Shown piece by piece: positions 36,101-51,100 of a DNA stretch of 64,000 bases. The DNA is from Lottia gigantea (taxonomy: Eukaryota; Mollusca; Gastropoda; Lottiidae). How positions within the stretch are numbered: position 1 is the first letter of the stretch; the number at the start of each line of letters is the position of its first letter. The notes beneath the pieces were generated by a model. That model saw only the letters and a list, made by a program, of their open reading frames with translations. It was not told where the DNA came from and searched no databases. Location of the stretch: assembly GCF_000327385.1 (NCBI RefSeq), contig NW_008707797.1, positions 3,791,540 to 3,855,539 on the forward strand, in the 5' to 3' direction. A program made the position numbers and the translations under genes.

Positions 36101-39100
36101 AAATGAGTTATTTTAAATAAAATCAATAAAGGCTGATTATTTGTATATACTAATAGTGAAATGACTCATCTCTCTACCTGACAATATATAATACTCAGGT
36201 ATTTAAATATATTTAACTAGGTCATACCTTAAACTAGCAGGTAATTAAGCTATCAATGTCTGTTTCTTTTTGAGTGCTGACTGTAGCTTATTAAGTTAGG
36301 GTGTTGGAATCTTCATATCATTTGTTATCATGATAGATACTGGTACTCAAGCTATCAGAAATGTCTGTCACTTTTTGAGAACTGACTGTAGCTTATTTAG
36401 TTAGGGTGTCGGTATCTTGATGTCAATTGCTTAGTTATGTTAGGAGTTATCAACGTTGATTCTGGAGATTGTTCAGTGACCTTGAATAAGTTATTACTCT
36501 AACTGACCCAGCTGTTAGTGGTTAAGCTTATAGATAATCCAGAAAAGATTAATTCTAAGAGGCACTGTCCAAGGATTTTCCAAGGATTCTATTTGAAAAT
36601 TATAATTCTATACAGCTATGTTTTTTCTCAAACACTACTTAAAACATTAGGCCAAATAAGTCAATATAAAGCTATTCCGTGGGAAAGGAGCCTTTAACAT
36701 GTTTTAGAAATAACCATATTGTAAGCTATATTATAATGTTGTGGTTTTCACAAATAAATCAATATAAATATATAGCAATTAGCTTGACTATTTCAGTTGA
36801 AAATATCACATATGGTAGATCAAATTATATCAATACAACCTTCACTTACACTCTATACTTATATTGCATGTAAACTGAATAAGTATAATCTAATAGTAAC
36901 CTCTGTATATAACCTTGATACACTATTTCAACAGTCCTATATACTGACTTGAAACCTCAAAGGATGATCTCTATGCCTGATAGGAGAAATATGCCATTTT
37001 TACCCCATCTCTTATACATTCATAAGAGTATAAGACCTATTCTTTGCCAAGTCCCACGAAAGTCTTCAGATTAAAACAAAATGAAAATTCACAGGTAAAG
37101 GCAACACTTTTATGAAATAGCCCATTGGGCCCTTCAATTTTGTACTGCAGAACACGCTTAAGTTTAATCCACGACTTCATTGACTCTGGTGTTCATAGTC
37201 CTTATAGCTATGTAATCATATATCATATTATTGAGTGGAGTGTGTGTTTGTAGATCTATGTTCTGATGTATAGTCATGCTCATCCTTGATTGTTTGGAGG
37301 GGCATGAAATATATCCGTATCCGGGGCAATGCTCTTTAGAACTTTGTATTTTAGGGGGTGGGGCTTTGACCCCTATTACAGCTACCTGGTCATGCTCATA
37401 GAGTTTATGGACTTGGCTTCAAATCAAGAGGCTTCAAATATAAATGTGTCAATTCGAAAGAGTGTGAACCCAAAAGTCAAGTGTATTGAGCAGATGTATG
37501 TGGGGGAGTAAGAGAGCTTTACAGTACTGCCATGTAAGCTTACTGTGTAAGGAAGGAAATAGTCTTTAACTATGTGTAATAGACAGTCATCGGTACAAGT
37601 TCAACCCTTGTTTATTCATAACAAAATAACTCTTATAAGATCAATTGCATATAACGATATGAAGCAGGCTAGATATGAAGCAGGCTGTAGCGTTGGAATC
37701 TCCATGACATCCAATCGTTATATCTTATTATCTAATTACTCATATATTCTGATATACTGATATATGGAGGCAGTAGTTCTCTAATTACTGTGGTATATCA
37801 TACATAAGTATATTATATTATGCTGATATCTGATATTAGACAATATCATATATTACTTTTCCAATTGCTGTATAAAGTGCCAATAACAATAAGTATGATG
37901 TAATATAAATTAATAAATATGTTTGTTTAACAAGTTGATAGAGATCAATTTCAACTGTCTGAGGCTCTCTATCACTTTTCAGATAAAAAATTTAGCATAA
38001 TTTGACAATAATTGCAATGAATTTACAAACATTGCAGATAACAAACACCACATTATCAGTTATATCTGTGTGGAAAATATAAATAATAAATTGAAGACAA
38101 ACACAACATCATATTTCTTTTTGAAAAGTGATCTACAGATAGCTCAGTTAAAAATATTTAATATACAAAGAAATTGAGATTATTGCTATAACTAGGAGAG
38201 TAAAGGAAATAAAATGTCATATACCCTGAACTCCAACTAATAAAACTTAATTTTATCTGAAGGCTGTTCTACTGGCCAATAGGGTATAATATCAGTTATT
38301 ATCATGACAGGTCCAAGGGGCCGCTAGTCTTGAAAGGATTAAATAATTCTAAGCACCTTGTCTTGGAACGGTTCATACAGAAAACAGAGGTAATACAAGA
38401 GAGTGCTATACATAGTCTGATGTAAATATACAATATTATATTAATTAGTATCTTAAGTACCTCATTAAATAGTTCACACTTAATTAACACTTAAAGTCTT
38501 CATATGACATAACTTTTATATCTGCTATTTGAAATATTATAATTATATAATAATAGGTACAAATCTTATTATAAATACTTTGATTAAAACAGGATAGTTT
38601 AATTTCAACTAATTTCAACCGTGCATATTAATTTCTTAAAGAGTTTTTAATTGACAACTCAAGTGCTTCTTAGTTTTCACACTTGAAGATCAAAAAGCTT
38701 CAATTCTTAGAAATTTCAAAAATTGCCAATATTCCAGGTTTTCAGATATATACTTTGGTATGGCCCAAGGTTGAAATTTTCTAAGAATTCTCAGAAATAT
38801 TTTTCTAAGCAATGATCATCTTTTTTTAATTTGTCAGTGAATTGGTGTCGTCAATGATATAACACAGAGATTGACAGTGACATATTACATATCATCATTA
38901 GACTACATGGAGCAATCAAAATAAAAAAAAGTCCATTTCAATCATATGATTTCATTAATTTTGTTGCGGCACTAGTGACTATTGGTTACTAGTACCCAGT
39001 GGCTATGTATTCTAACTATGATAGAAATAGTGTTAGAAGTTTAGACCCTAGGATATCCTAGAAACACTGTTAGAAGTTGAGACCCTAGGATATCCTAGAA

Positions 39101-42100
39101 ACAGTGTTAGAAGTTAAGACTCTAGGACATCTCAGCGCTGAGATTGTTTCGAGAATACATGGCCTGGACTCCATTACCAGTAGAGAATAATAGATTACAC
39201 AGCAACATCCATTAGAGTATAATGATATATAATTAATTTCTAAAACCAGACTTTGTAGAGTGTCTTCTGCAGTCCTATATAATTTACCATTAAATATACA
39301 GTTCCATGACCGACAGCTATTCTATAAATAGATATTCTTAGATTCCTGCAAGTTAAAAATAGATTAGGAATGCTAATCTAGCTAGTCATTGATACTGATA
39401 ACCTTTTCTTTTCAAGAAAAGAAATATGTTTCTAATAGCCTAAATTCCATGTCCTATTTATCTATAGTCTACACATGGATTGGTTCAGGAACTTTCAACA
39501 AGCACCTGCCTGTGCAAACTATTTTAGCAACTGACCTCTTTGGCATAGTTAATGTCAATATCAAGGTATAAACAGAAGAAAACAATCCAGTTATACTCTA
39601 TCTTTTGAAATAATTTGTGCTCCTTAGTTCAAGAAGAGAGATGAGGAGTTCTGCTATATAGTTTGTTATATGCTCACCCAGTCTTGCTATCTGGAGGATG
39701 CAGACTTGCAAATCAATTACTCTCTAAATAGATACATAATGGCGTTCTTCTTGTGAATTGTGCATTAGTCTGTCTGTTCAAGGACTGTTAAAGGTTTTGA
39801 GAGAGAGTACTATTACCACAATAAATAATACAAGAGATAAGAACAGATGTGTACAATATTGTACAGGATATGGTACCTCTCTTCTCCTTTACTACACAAT
39901 AGATAATCAGAAACACTAGGTATATAGCAGAGTACTACAAGAATATATTGTTGTAACCTGAAGAAGTTAAGAAGTAAAATATGATATTCCTATTATCACC
40001 AGGTGTGTTCTATTCTACTATACACAATATTCCAGGTATTTAAAGCCACTCTATCCCAGATTATGTGAGGTTCTATAGCACATTCAGTTAGAGAGTTGGT
40101 TTCTTTACATGACGACATTTGCTTGGTTATGTCAAACATATGGTGGCTGTGTGTTCTAATCCAGATCAGCATGTACTAGTCCGATCACCTTGAATAATCA
40201 TCTTCACTCATAATTCCAGTCGACCCAGCTGGTATGGATAATCCAGGAAAAAATAATGCCACGAGGTCTGGCCAAGAACCAGCTCATTGAAAGGATCCTT
40301 AACTGTGAACCTGAGTAGTTATCCTTGTAAAATATAGTTGTTCTTTCACATCCTTTAATAACGAAAGGATCTACAAAATAACACCTCATACTAATAAATA
40401 CTACATTGGTTATTATGTTTTATCAATCAAGTACTATATAAATTGAAGGAGGTGAGAAATTAACTGTGGTCTGGTGCTACCTACATTCTAGTCAGACAGT
40501 GGACTATTTATCCCTACTATGAAGTACTATAGAGGTATAATAATAATATTTATTTAACAGTGGTAGGCATGTTTATCTAATCACACAATATTATTTATAT
40601 TATATATTATTAACATGGATAGAGGTAGGCAAATATGTAAAATCAATATTCATAGTTTACATAAACTACCAGACAGCATATCGCTTGACAAGTTATGACT
40701 CCTGTGAGAGTGAAATAAAGAGATCATTGGTCTGTCAAATTGTTATAGCTGGAACCATCAAAGGGGTGCATTAGTTAATTATTTAAAACAAGATTCAAAG
40801 CAAAATCAAACAAGATACAACATCTAGTTATAGAGTACGAAAATCACTGGCCTACCAAATTAACTTGTTGTCTGTTCTCTAATATTTGCTAAAGACATAT
40901 CTTGGTTAGGATTGTTGTGTTTAATATTTCATTGAAGAGAATAATAATAGAAACGTAAGGTCTATGGAACAGAGTTTTACTCAATAGAATTTAGACAAGA
41001 AATCAAATATGTGGTCCTTAAACTTGCCAAAAAAATATAGAATTGAATGCAATGCAGTGTTTGTTGATGTCTAGTGATTTTTTTTTAAAATCTCCATCTT
41101 CTATTTCAACTTACATAAGATATATATAAACTGTTGCATCTTGAGTTTTAATGAAATGAAAGTCTATAGTGTATATATATTTTAACCCTTGTTTCTAGCT
41201 TATATTTTAACAATATACATCAAAGGTCAGGAGTATTTTTAGATGAGATTACTATGAGTTCTTAATATTATATGTAGACAGTAGTAAATATACGCCTGCA
41301 CTTCGTTAAACAATATACAATACAGTGTGAGATATACACAGCCACAATCTTTACATTTTATTACTTTTAAACGCATGACTTTGTATAAGTCTCAGTCAAA
41401 CAAAGACGATATTTAGACTTCATAAAGGAGTCAAAAAAAGTTTCTCTCACAGCATATTACATCTTCAATCTATTACAAACAGCATCTGAAACTGCTGAAA
41501 CAGGAGCCATTAAGTGTCCCCAATACACACATAATATTTAAAGTGTAGAAAACCTCTTTTGCATTCTTGTGAAATAAATATCAAGGAAAGTGGTACTGTA
41601 ATAATATGCAATGATGCACTATCTCAATATAACAATCAATACTTAACCAAATACAACAATACAAAACTTATTCATAATGCATAAAACTCTCCTTCAATAT
41701 ATCCTCAGGCAAGTTTAGTTAGGTTTTTATATTGACTATGAGAGAATCAACACTTAATCTACTGCAATATTATATTTTATAACTCTCAAAAGCACTTGCC
41801 ATGGATTTATATATTGGAACTAGAAAATAATTCAGCAAATGTACTATAGTTATTATTGTAACTGGGAATATGAGACCATTATGATATATATATGATATAT
41901 ATTTGGCACTTAATCACCATTGCTGCAATTTATCTGACACATTCATCACCAACTGCTCCTCCTATATCTGTCTATTACATGGTATCTATCTCTGTGATTT
42001 GTTATGCAGGTTAAAAAAACCTTAAAATGTTATGCTTTTATTTGACATTTCTAAAATGAAAATTGACCTTTATCTAATTAGTGTTCAATAGAACATTTCA

Positions 42101-45100
42101 AAACATGTTGATAACTAAAGTTTCTAAATGTCATTTAGTAATAGTAATTATTATATATTGGTGTGACTTTATGGAATAACAATTTTTGATTTAAGATTAA
42201 TACAACATGTCAATGAACTTCAATCCTCAATCCTATAATGTTCAAAGAATGACATGACAAATTACATTCTATGTATTTTTGACAAGTTTATAAAGAAAGT
42301 ACAATCAGTTCCCACTTGTATAGTTTGTCTATGACTTTAAACCAAGATTGTTGTTGATATATGTATCAAGCTGTGCCAATATATTTTGAAACAGAACGAT
42401 CTAAATAGACTAAAATAGATCTAATTTAACATTTTACAATGGACTTGATAATGTTTACTCTATCAGTCATCATTAACAGAGTTGAAATTTCACAATATTT
42501 TTATCATTAAATAAACTTATTACTAAAAATACCAAATTAAAGAAATATATTGCAACATTTTAGAGTGGGATCAAAGAAGACCAGCAGAAATCATATATAA
42601 CCTTCACTTTCTAATAATTGATTAACAGGCAATTTCCAGACGTTTCACAATATCTTCTATATAATGGAGATATTCTATGTATCACAATGCCTTGATTCCT
42701 GTTATTTTACAAACTTAGGATTGCAAAATAAACAGCTGATTCCACCCAATTGTCTGGAACAAACTCTCAGAGTGTAGAATCGTGGACAACCAGCAGAATG
42801 ACCTTTACTTTCAAAAAGTTATTTGCCATCTATGAGTTTCACAATATCTGACACTTAATAACAACATATCTTTAATATTTAAAATCACTGACTTTTGATA
42901 ATAAAGTATCAGAGAGATGTGATTTATGTTTATTACAAGTGGAGGATTGCAAAATAAACAGGTGATTCCATCCAATTGTCAGGAATTCTTGCAGAAACAA
43001 ACTCTATGTTTATAGAATCGTGACTGGGTGAGGCGTCAAACAGCTGAATAATCGGTAAAAAGTAAACGATGTAAACAAAGTAAGAGTTAGTTTACACTGA
43101 TCACACCATAATATAAACAGTCATTAGTATTGTACTTCAGTATATTTACAAATATTATTCTTATAATCTCAAACAATTCTTATCACATGACTGGGTAAGT
43201 CTGCTTTGAAATGAAGTTTAAAGCCCTGCTCTAGGTCATGTTAATATGGATGAGTAACACCGTGCAGTTTGCAATGAGGAAAATCTTACTAAGGCAGTGG
43301 CACTTTTTGATTTCCATCATGTAATCTTAACTCTAAATGAAAAGACACTTATCAGAAGACTCTCTAGCCAATATCAATAACAAGGAGAAACTAAAGATGT
43401 TACCATGCCCATTATGCATGGCAAAAGTTAATTTAAGTCCTATTCCAAAAACTACTTGTTTTCAGTGTCACCACCTCCAACTTTTATTAATCGAAAATCC
43501 TGGATAACCAGTACCGCTGCCTTTATTTTCTCAATATAAGATTATTGCAACAGAGTGTCATTACAAAGCTGTCAATCAGAAAAGTATGTTGCAACATTTC
43601 TTTAACAGTTGTAATTATTATAAGAAAATGACAGCTATGAAAATGACATGCTTGCGTGGAATAGTTACAGACAATCTAAAAATAACCTGATGACTAACGA
43701 CAGATCAATTCTATACTGTTTCAGTCCATTGATGATTTCCAAGCCTTTGTTTACCCAATCATTCTCAGATATTGATAATTCTGTGGGTTTTAAGTACCAG
43801 TATGGAATATAAACCGTATAATATTTGTACCAAAATGAATATTAATAACTATGTGGACTCTCTAAAAGAGATGTTGAGATGTCCACTTACAGGGTAGCTT
43901 CAAGTACTTGTCTTGACTGGTTTCGCAATTCTTACTCAACATTCATTGTTTAAAGGGATTTTAAAGAGGTTTTAAGTCTATGTATGTTTATTGGATAGCT
44001 GTTGTTTCCTATTTACAATTCCAATTTTCAGTTGAATGTGAATCCTGAAAATATGGCATCACTATCGTAAAATTACCATTTGGCTTGCATGGCATTTGTT
44101 TAAGACTATATAATTTCATTATGAATTTTTAATTATTTTAATTACTGAAGGCAACTGGAAAACAACATTAGAAATAATTGAAGAAGCTTTTTATAATTTA
44201 TGTTTTGTAACATTGAATATGGACTTTGACTGGAGTATATTTGAAAACATGTTCTTCCATTACACAGTCAAAATTATCTGAATACAGTCTCTTCAGAAGA
44301 AAAGGAAACATAAATATATCTATTATAAAAGCTGTGATGTTGTAATTCAAGATGTAATGTTTGACACATGGTTGTGATATATACACAATTTGATACTGTA
44401 ATGTCACATCTTAGGTGTTACTGAGTGCATGTTTCTTGCAATAATACATGTGATACTTGAATAAGGTATATAAATACATGAGATATATGACATTGTACCT
44501 TTTGAAGTGAAAACAAAGTGATTTCCTATGCAGATATAACCCATTAAGAAAAACAATAAAAGGTCTTGAAGAAAAGAAGACAATTAACCTCTAGATGTTT
44601 TGGTTATTTCTACCCATTAATTCAATCTGTTAAGAATTCAGATGAAGCCAAAATCTTTTTGATTTTGCTGTGGTTGATTTTACTTGACATCCATGATCTG
44701 TAGTAATTGTTGCACCATCAGTGCTAGAACTCTGATATATTCTTTTGAGCAACAGCAGTATTCAATAAACTATTTACAAGTGTGTGTTAATTCTTAAAAT
44801 AATATGTTGCTTGTGCTGAAACTGAAAGTAAACTGGCATTTTATTCTATGAAATAGCAGACTGTTGTTAAATTTACTTGTCTGAATTCAGTATTCATAGA
44901 CCGTACAAAATGTCTGATTGGCAAGAAAATAAATCAACAGCCCAGCAACTTGAACATATTCATTTAAAGGACATCATATCTTATAGCCATAATACCAAGG
45001 TAGATAACGTGTAATGTGAAAGCAGGTAGATAAATGATAAATAATAGAATGGAATGTAGAAATCAATACAAACAGATCAATAATATAGTTCAATACATTC

Positions 45101-48100
45101 TTTAATACTAATACACAGGTTTACATGCTCTAAAATATAACTCACAGACTTGACCTAATTGGAAACTAGAGAGAAGGGTGATTCCGTTCCAAAATTTCCC
45201 TTCCCCAGGGCTATTTCCAATTTTGGACATGGATTGTGCACATGAGCAAAACACCTGATTTTTATGGCTTCTCTTTCAAAATTGCCTTGAACTATGATTG
45301 TGAAACAAAGTTTAAATTATAACAACTTGTGAAAATTAATGCAGAAAATTCAAAGCATTTATGGGGGAGAAAAAAGGGGGCCTTACACCAACAAAAAATA
45401 AAATTAAATTCTTTTCAAACATTACTTTGACATTACTAAGCAATTGAAAATGCATTTCCTTATAGAGATGAAAGTCAAGAATGCCCTCATGATAATCAAA
45501 ATTTAGATGACACTAGGAAACATTTGGCGACTATAACTACAATGACAATTGAAGGTGGCAATTTCTTATGAATAGATGGAAGTCAAGATGCCCTCTTAAT
45601 GATCGCTCATCAAGAGATAATGAATCCAAACTAATCTAAAATGTCACAATAAGAGATTACATCAGGGTTGACTCATTATAGTAGTTACTATGGTATTAAC
45701 AGGTAATTAGTATTCATGCTAGAATAATACAGTGTCCAATTTACAATAGATAACAATAGTTTACAGATAATCCTTTCTAGATAATACCTGATTAAACTCA
45801 AATTATAACAGAGGTCATAGGTCATCCATACATCATTAGCTAAATTAACTTGGAATTTGAAGTGATACAGTCATCTAAACAAGTCGATATACCTTGGTAC
45901 CTCAATTTCACCTTGAATCAGTCATCTTTTTTCATAATCCAGTTTTCCATTTCCAAGATCAAAGCTAAGAGCTTTGGCCGAGGACTTGCTCAAACCATGT
46001 TGTAGTGAATCCTTGTCGAAAATAATAGGGGTGATCGAAAGTTAGCAAAAAGGGAGCCAAAGGGATATGTCTATCTAAAAATTTGCTTTACCAGCTAATA
46101 GAGCTCAATATCACCTATCCATAACAGTTCTCAGAATTGAATTTTGACTTACTGCAAGCGAGACTTTCAATAAGGAACGACAGTCTAAAATGGTGCAATG
46201 TATATTTATTGAATTGTAAGCATTAAGTGTTGCAGAAAGGTAATCATACCCTGCCTCTTTGGCCACACTCACTATACTTAGTATAGTATAACTCAAATTC
46301 AATAAATATCTTGGGACTAAACAGCTAATCAAATTACAAACTTCTTTACTTTCAACTTTGTTATCAAAGAAAAAATAAATCTTCATTATGAATACATCTA
46401 AGGCATAAAGTCATAAATATTGTATGTTTGAAGGTCAAGATATTTGTATTTAAAGTAAGTTAGAGTGACATGAGAATAAAAGAAGGTATTCTAGAAATAA
46501 ACTGTTTATTGAGAAAGGAAATGACTATAACATGCATAGAAACCTGACTATAACTACCAGCCTAATGAATAGAAATATCGCACTGAGCTTTTTATACCAT
46601 AATCTTGTTAGTTTCGCATGTTACTAGTAGATTAATAAGACAATACAGCCTCAGGCTTTCAAGTTTGGCTTCAGGAAAATAAGTTCAGCAAAATTACCTG
46701 CAAGTCTTGCATGGAAATTCAATAATGGTCTACTACAAAGAAGAGGCACACCCCAAATGTAGCGTCAAAGTCTGTTCAAAGATTCAATTCATTTAATATT
46801 CATTTGTTATATTACAAGTCTGTTATTCAATTATTCAATATATTAATTCAATCATTCATTTCAGTCTGCCTTTTCTCAATGTCCATTCCTTCATTCATTC
46901 ATTCATTCATCTATTCAATCAATAAAAACAGGTGAAACTCGTTTATTAAGGTAATATTACTGTCAGTATACAATTACTGAAGTCTATAGTGCCCCAGGGG
47001 AATAACTAATAAACATATAGATGACACCAGTTAATATGATCTATAATCTTCTTATATTATTTCATCAACAAAATATTATTTCTAGATCATATTATAATTA
47101 TACTGCTAGGTCAAATAATTCAAGTTTTTTTTCTGTTTTTAATGGTTTTCAATTTCCTTTCCTTAATTCAAACCGGAGTATATCAATAAAATATTCTATT
47201 TTGAAACCTGACAACTATCTCACCCTATTTAATTCAAATTACCAAAATAGTTGATGGGTAACCAAAGTAAATGAGCCCTAGATTATTTCATCATATTTGA
47301 AAATTATCTGCAAACAGAAGCCAGATTCTTAAAATGTTGCAGGCTACCTCCAAACTCAATTCAGGAGTAAACTCATGTTTTCATAAAAGACAGATTTTTC
47401 TTACTAAAGCTTACATATACCTCTTTGGGAAATACCTACAAGATGTTCGGCTAAAGTCAGCAAATTCATAACTTATGCTAATGGTATATTTATCATATAT
47501 CTAAAAGTATATCTGTCCTTAAAGTGACCAGAGGTTATGTTAAAAAAAACTAATCTAAAAGTCATATTTAATGGACAAATTGGCCAGATACAAACATAAA
47601 TCAAATATTCAGTGAATAGGAAATGAGCTGAAGGGTTGTGTTTTTTCTCATTAATTCAGCAGTGGTCAGTTGTGGTCAGTGACTAATAAATTAGTTGGTA
47701 TACTAATTAAATATCAATTTATAGTATCTCGACACACATGTCCACCTTATACAAGCCTACTTTAACACAGAGTGGTTAGAACTTTAATCTTGGTCTTTTT
47801 GGGGTAACTATTAAAGTTTTGACAGAAATGAAATTTTTACACTATTCTTCTTCTTCTTTGGGTGATGATGATGTCTGCATCGGTATAAAATCCATATAGC
47901 AGACGCTGAATAAAGAGCAACTTGCTCCCATTGTTTTTTCTGATTCTTCTTCTGTAGTCTTGATACTGTGTTCTTCTTCTGTAGTCTTGATACTGTGTTC
48001 TTCTTCTGTAGAGATCTTCTTCGTCATTTAATAGTGAAGAGCGATGTGCTCTTATGGCCTCATCTGTGCCTTCTTCTATTCTTCTGCTATGATAGGGCTA

Positions 48101-51100
48101 TCTAATCAATAGGCAAAGTCAAAAGGTGTTCAATAAGGGAAAAACTACTCCAACTGTATCATTAAAAGACTTAGCTTGTAACACATTGGGTGCATCAGTT
48201 TTTTAGTTTTGACATATACAACAATATAACACCTTCCAGACAACCTGTTACCAGCCAAGCCATTCCATTGGTAAGATATAGAAATAATAGAATTGAATTA
48301 ATAGTCTAGAGAGTACAGTTGAGCCATGTTGGCACCATACTCTATCAATATCAGGCAATATGATTTTTATCAATGATGACATCCTGAACACAAAGTTTTT
48401 AATTAATATTTTTCTGCTTATTCTCAAAAAGAAATGAGTTTTATATCCTTTCTCTCCTGATTGGACAAAGACAAGTAATGCCATGCAGTGTACAATAAGG
48501 TGAAGGTTGACAGGATAGCATTATAAGCCTAGTGTTAAGGTGAATAGAATTCCCATCAAAACCATGAGCCTTGGTCATGAAAATAGAACTATAAATTTCT
48601 AGTGCTGTAAAATTCAGATCAGTTAGTACCGGTATTTAAAAGAAAAATAAAATACTGGTTATACTGACTCATCACTATCTGGTAGTGTATTTTTATTATC
48701 AATACAGGTGCCCATTTTCCTCTTGAAATGGTTTGGTTCTATATTTCTAGAACACAATAACCAAAATGACATTTTTACCCATGTGGACCCTCTAAAAGCC
48801 ACGACAAATCCATTGGTAATGTGATAACAGGTATTACAGACTGATATTAATGAGTTTCAAATCAACATTCAATTGGTAAACACAACTAAATCATTAATTT
48901 AACTGTAGGTCTAGTCAAAGGTCAATTGAGGGCAATGTACCACCTATACATAATAATGAAACCATGGTATACCAAAAATAGTTAGTGACTAGCCTATAGA
49001 TACTATTATACTATTATATTTGACCAAAACGGCTACTTTATGTAAATATAACTTGTAATAAATTCTGGTATGTGGCCTCAATTTAGAGAAATATTTCATT
49101 ATATCCTATTTCAAACTTTCTCTTCTTTTTGTTTATTTTTTTACCTTGAAAACTGATATTATGGTGCCATTATTGAATATGTCAGATACTAATATTCTTA
49201 AAATAAATAATAAATTCAGGGTTAAGGCAGGGTTACAGAATGGCAATGCTTCATTTCAGGTTATTTTGCTTAAATTACTATACATACCAAGACATATAAT
49301 GCAAGACATCAAGTAGAAGATTGTGCAATATACAAGGGCTTGGAGACTACAAAGATTTCATCCTTTCTGGCACTCAACCTTAATATGGCACTATAGTAAA
49401 TGATAATCATTATCATCAAATAAAGCATATATTATAACAATATTTCCCAATATTTCAATGTTTTGGGTCCCATATGCTAAAATATGACTAAGATATGTGG
49501 CCTAACTTGTCCTTAAAAACCAACCAGCTGTTGATAAACTGAATGACTAAAATATCTTATTGATGAATTGATCAGACAAGAGAGGGCCTCGATTGATTTA
49601 TTGAGTGATGACTGTGCCTGAGGTCGCACGCCTTTCCCACAAATCTAATCATTTTTATACTACTAGTGTAACTATTCACAGTTGTTCATGACATTGCCTA
49701 GTTTGATGTAATTTAGAGTAAGGTTACATGTTTTTGTCATGTTATTACCAGGGGAAGTGAATTAATCCACCACATTTTTCTGATCTCTTCAACTTAATTA
49801 TATTAGCTTGGAAATAAGAAGTAACTCGTCCTACATTTTGGAGTAGAAAAAATGTGTAATCTAGTTTCCAAAAGAGATGAATAGAGTTTGCTCCTCAGTG
49901 CAACAAGGGGAATATTGCCAATGGATACCCAAAAAGTCTGATAATTTGGTACAAAGTTACAGTGGACATAAAGATTTTCATTTCTTACTTTTGGTAAAGA
50001 CATTAACCAACTAAACAAACCAAAACACAGAATTAGGCTTGGCATTTTAACTTTCTCAAATATCTTTGAAAAAACACAAGAAAAATATCATTACTTAACA
50101 AGTACAATATTACTAACACAAAACAAACCAAATAACCTTACAGAACTATTACAGAATTACCAGTAATTCAAAACAGAGGCCAACAAATGGTTTTATATTT
50201 CATGTTTTTGATTATGTAAGGTCGAGTATGAAACAGTTGTAAATAAAATATTTAACTTAACTCAATATAACATTATAATAGGTAATTCTATTTATAACTT
50301 TTCCTGTTCGTCAATAAAACAGCTTACGTGCAAATCAATCAGTTAAACAGAAAATACTAGTATAAATTTGAAAAGGTATTATATTTGAATGTGCTTCATT
50401 GTAGTCTGGCTTTCTTTATCAATAGCTGAACACAAATTAATTAATCAATTAACCAAATAATATCTAATTACTAAGGTAACTACTACAAGAAGTCCAAAGC
50501 TTAAAGCATCAGAAACAGCCATCAACAATTTGAGTTCTATAATGAACGTATTCCCTGGGCCCATAATTTATAATTGTCAGTTCAATGGGAGCCTGACAGG
50601 AGTAGAATCTCAGTAACCTTTAATCAGACATTTTTAACGAATAGACGATGTACGGTGCAGTGTACGATGCGGGATTAAAATAGAACAAGTGAACACACGA
50701 TGCACAGCTCTGGACACGGTGTGGAAACAATTCTATAATGCTGCATCGTACACCACACTGGACATTGTCTATTTTCACCTTTATGCTTTTCCTAGGCAAT
50801 TCTGTGAGATATTGTGTATTTGAAATTGCTGGTTAAATATATAAGGCATGTCAGGTCTGACAGGTGTTACATATTGGTTTATATCATACATATTAATACT
50901 CTTATTCACCATTACTCAATACATCTACTAGCTGATTAATTCTTAATCATATCTTCTTAATTAAAAATAATCATTTCTATTTCTATATTGAACACTTATT
51001 AAACTTCTAATATTAATCAAATATTAGTTTTTATACTTCAGTCAGAACTATCATTCTATTACGTCTGTTCAGAAACTCCACTGTGGAGGTTCCAGAATGT

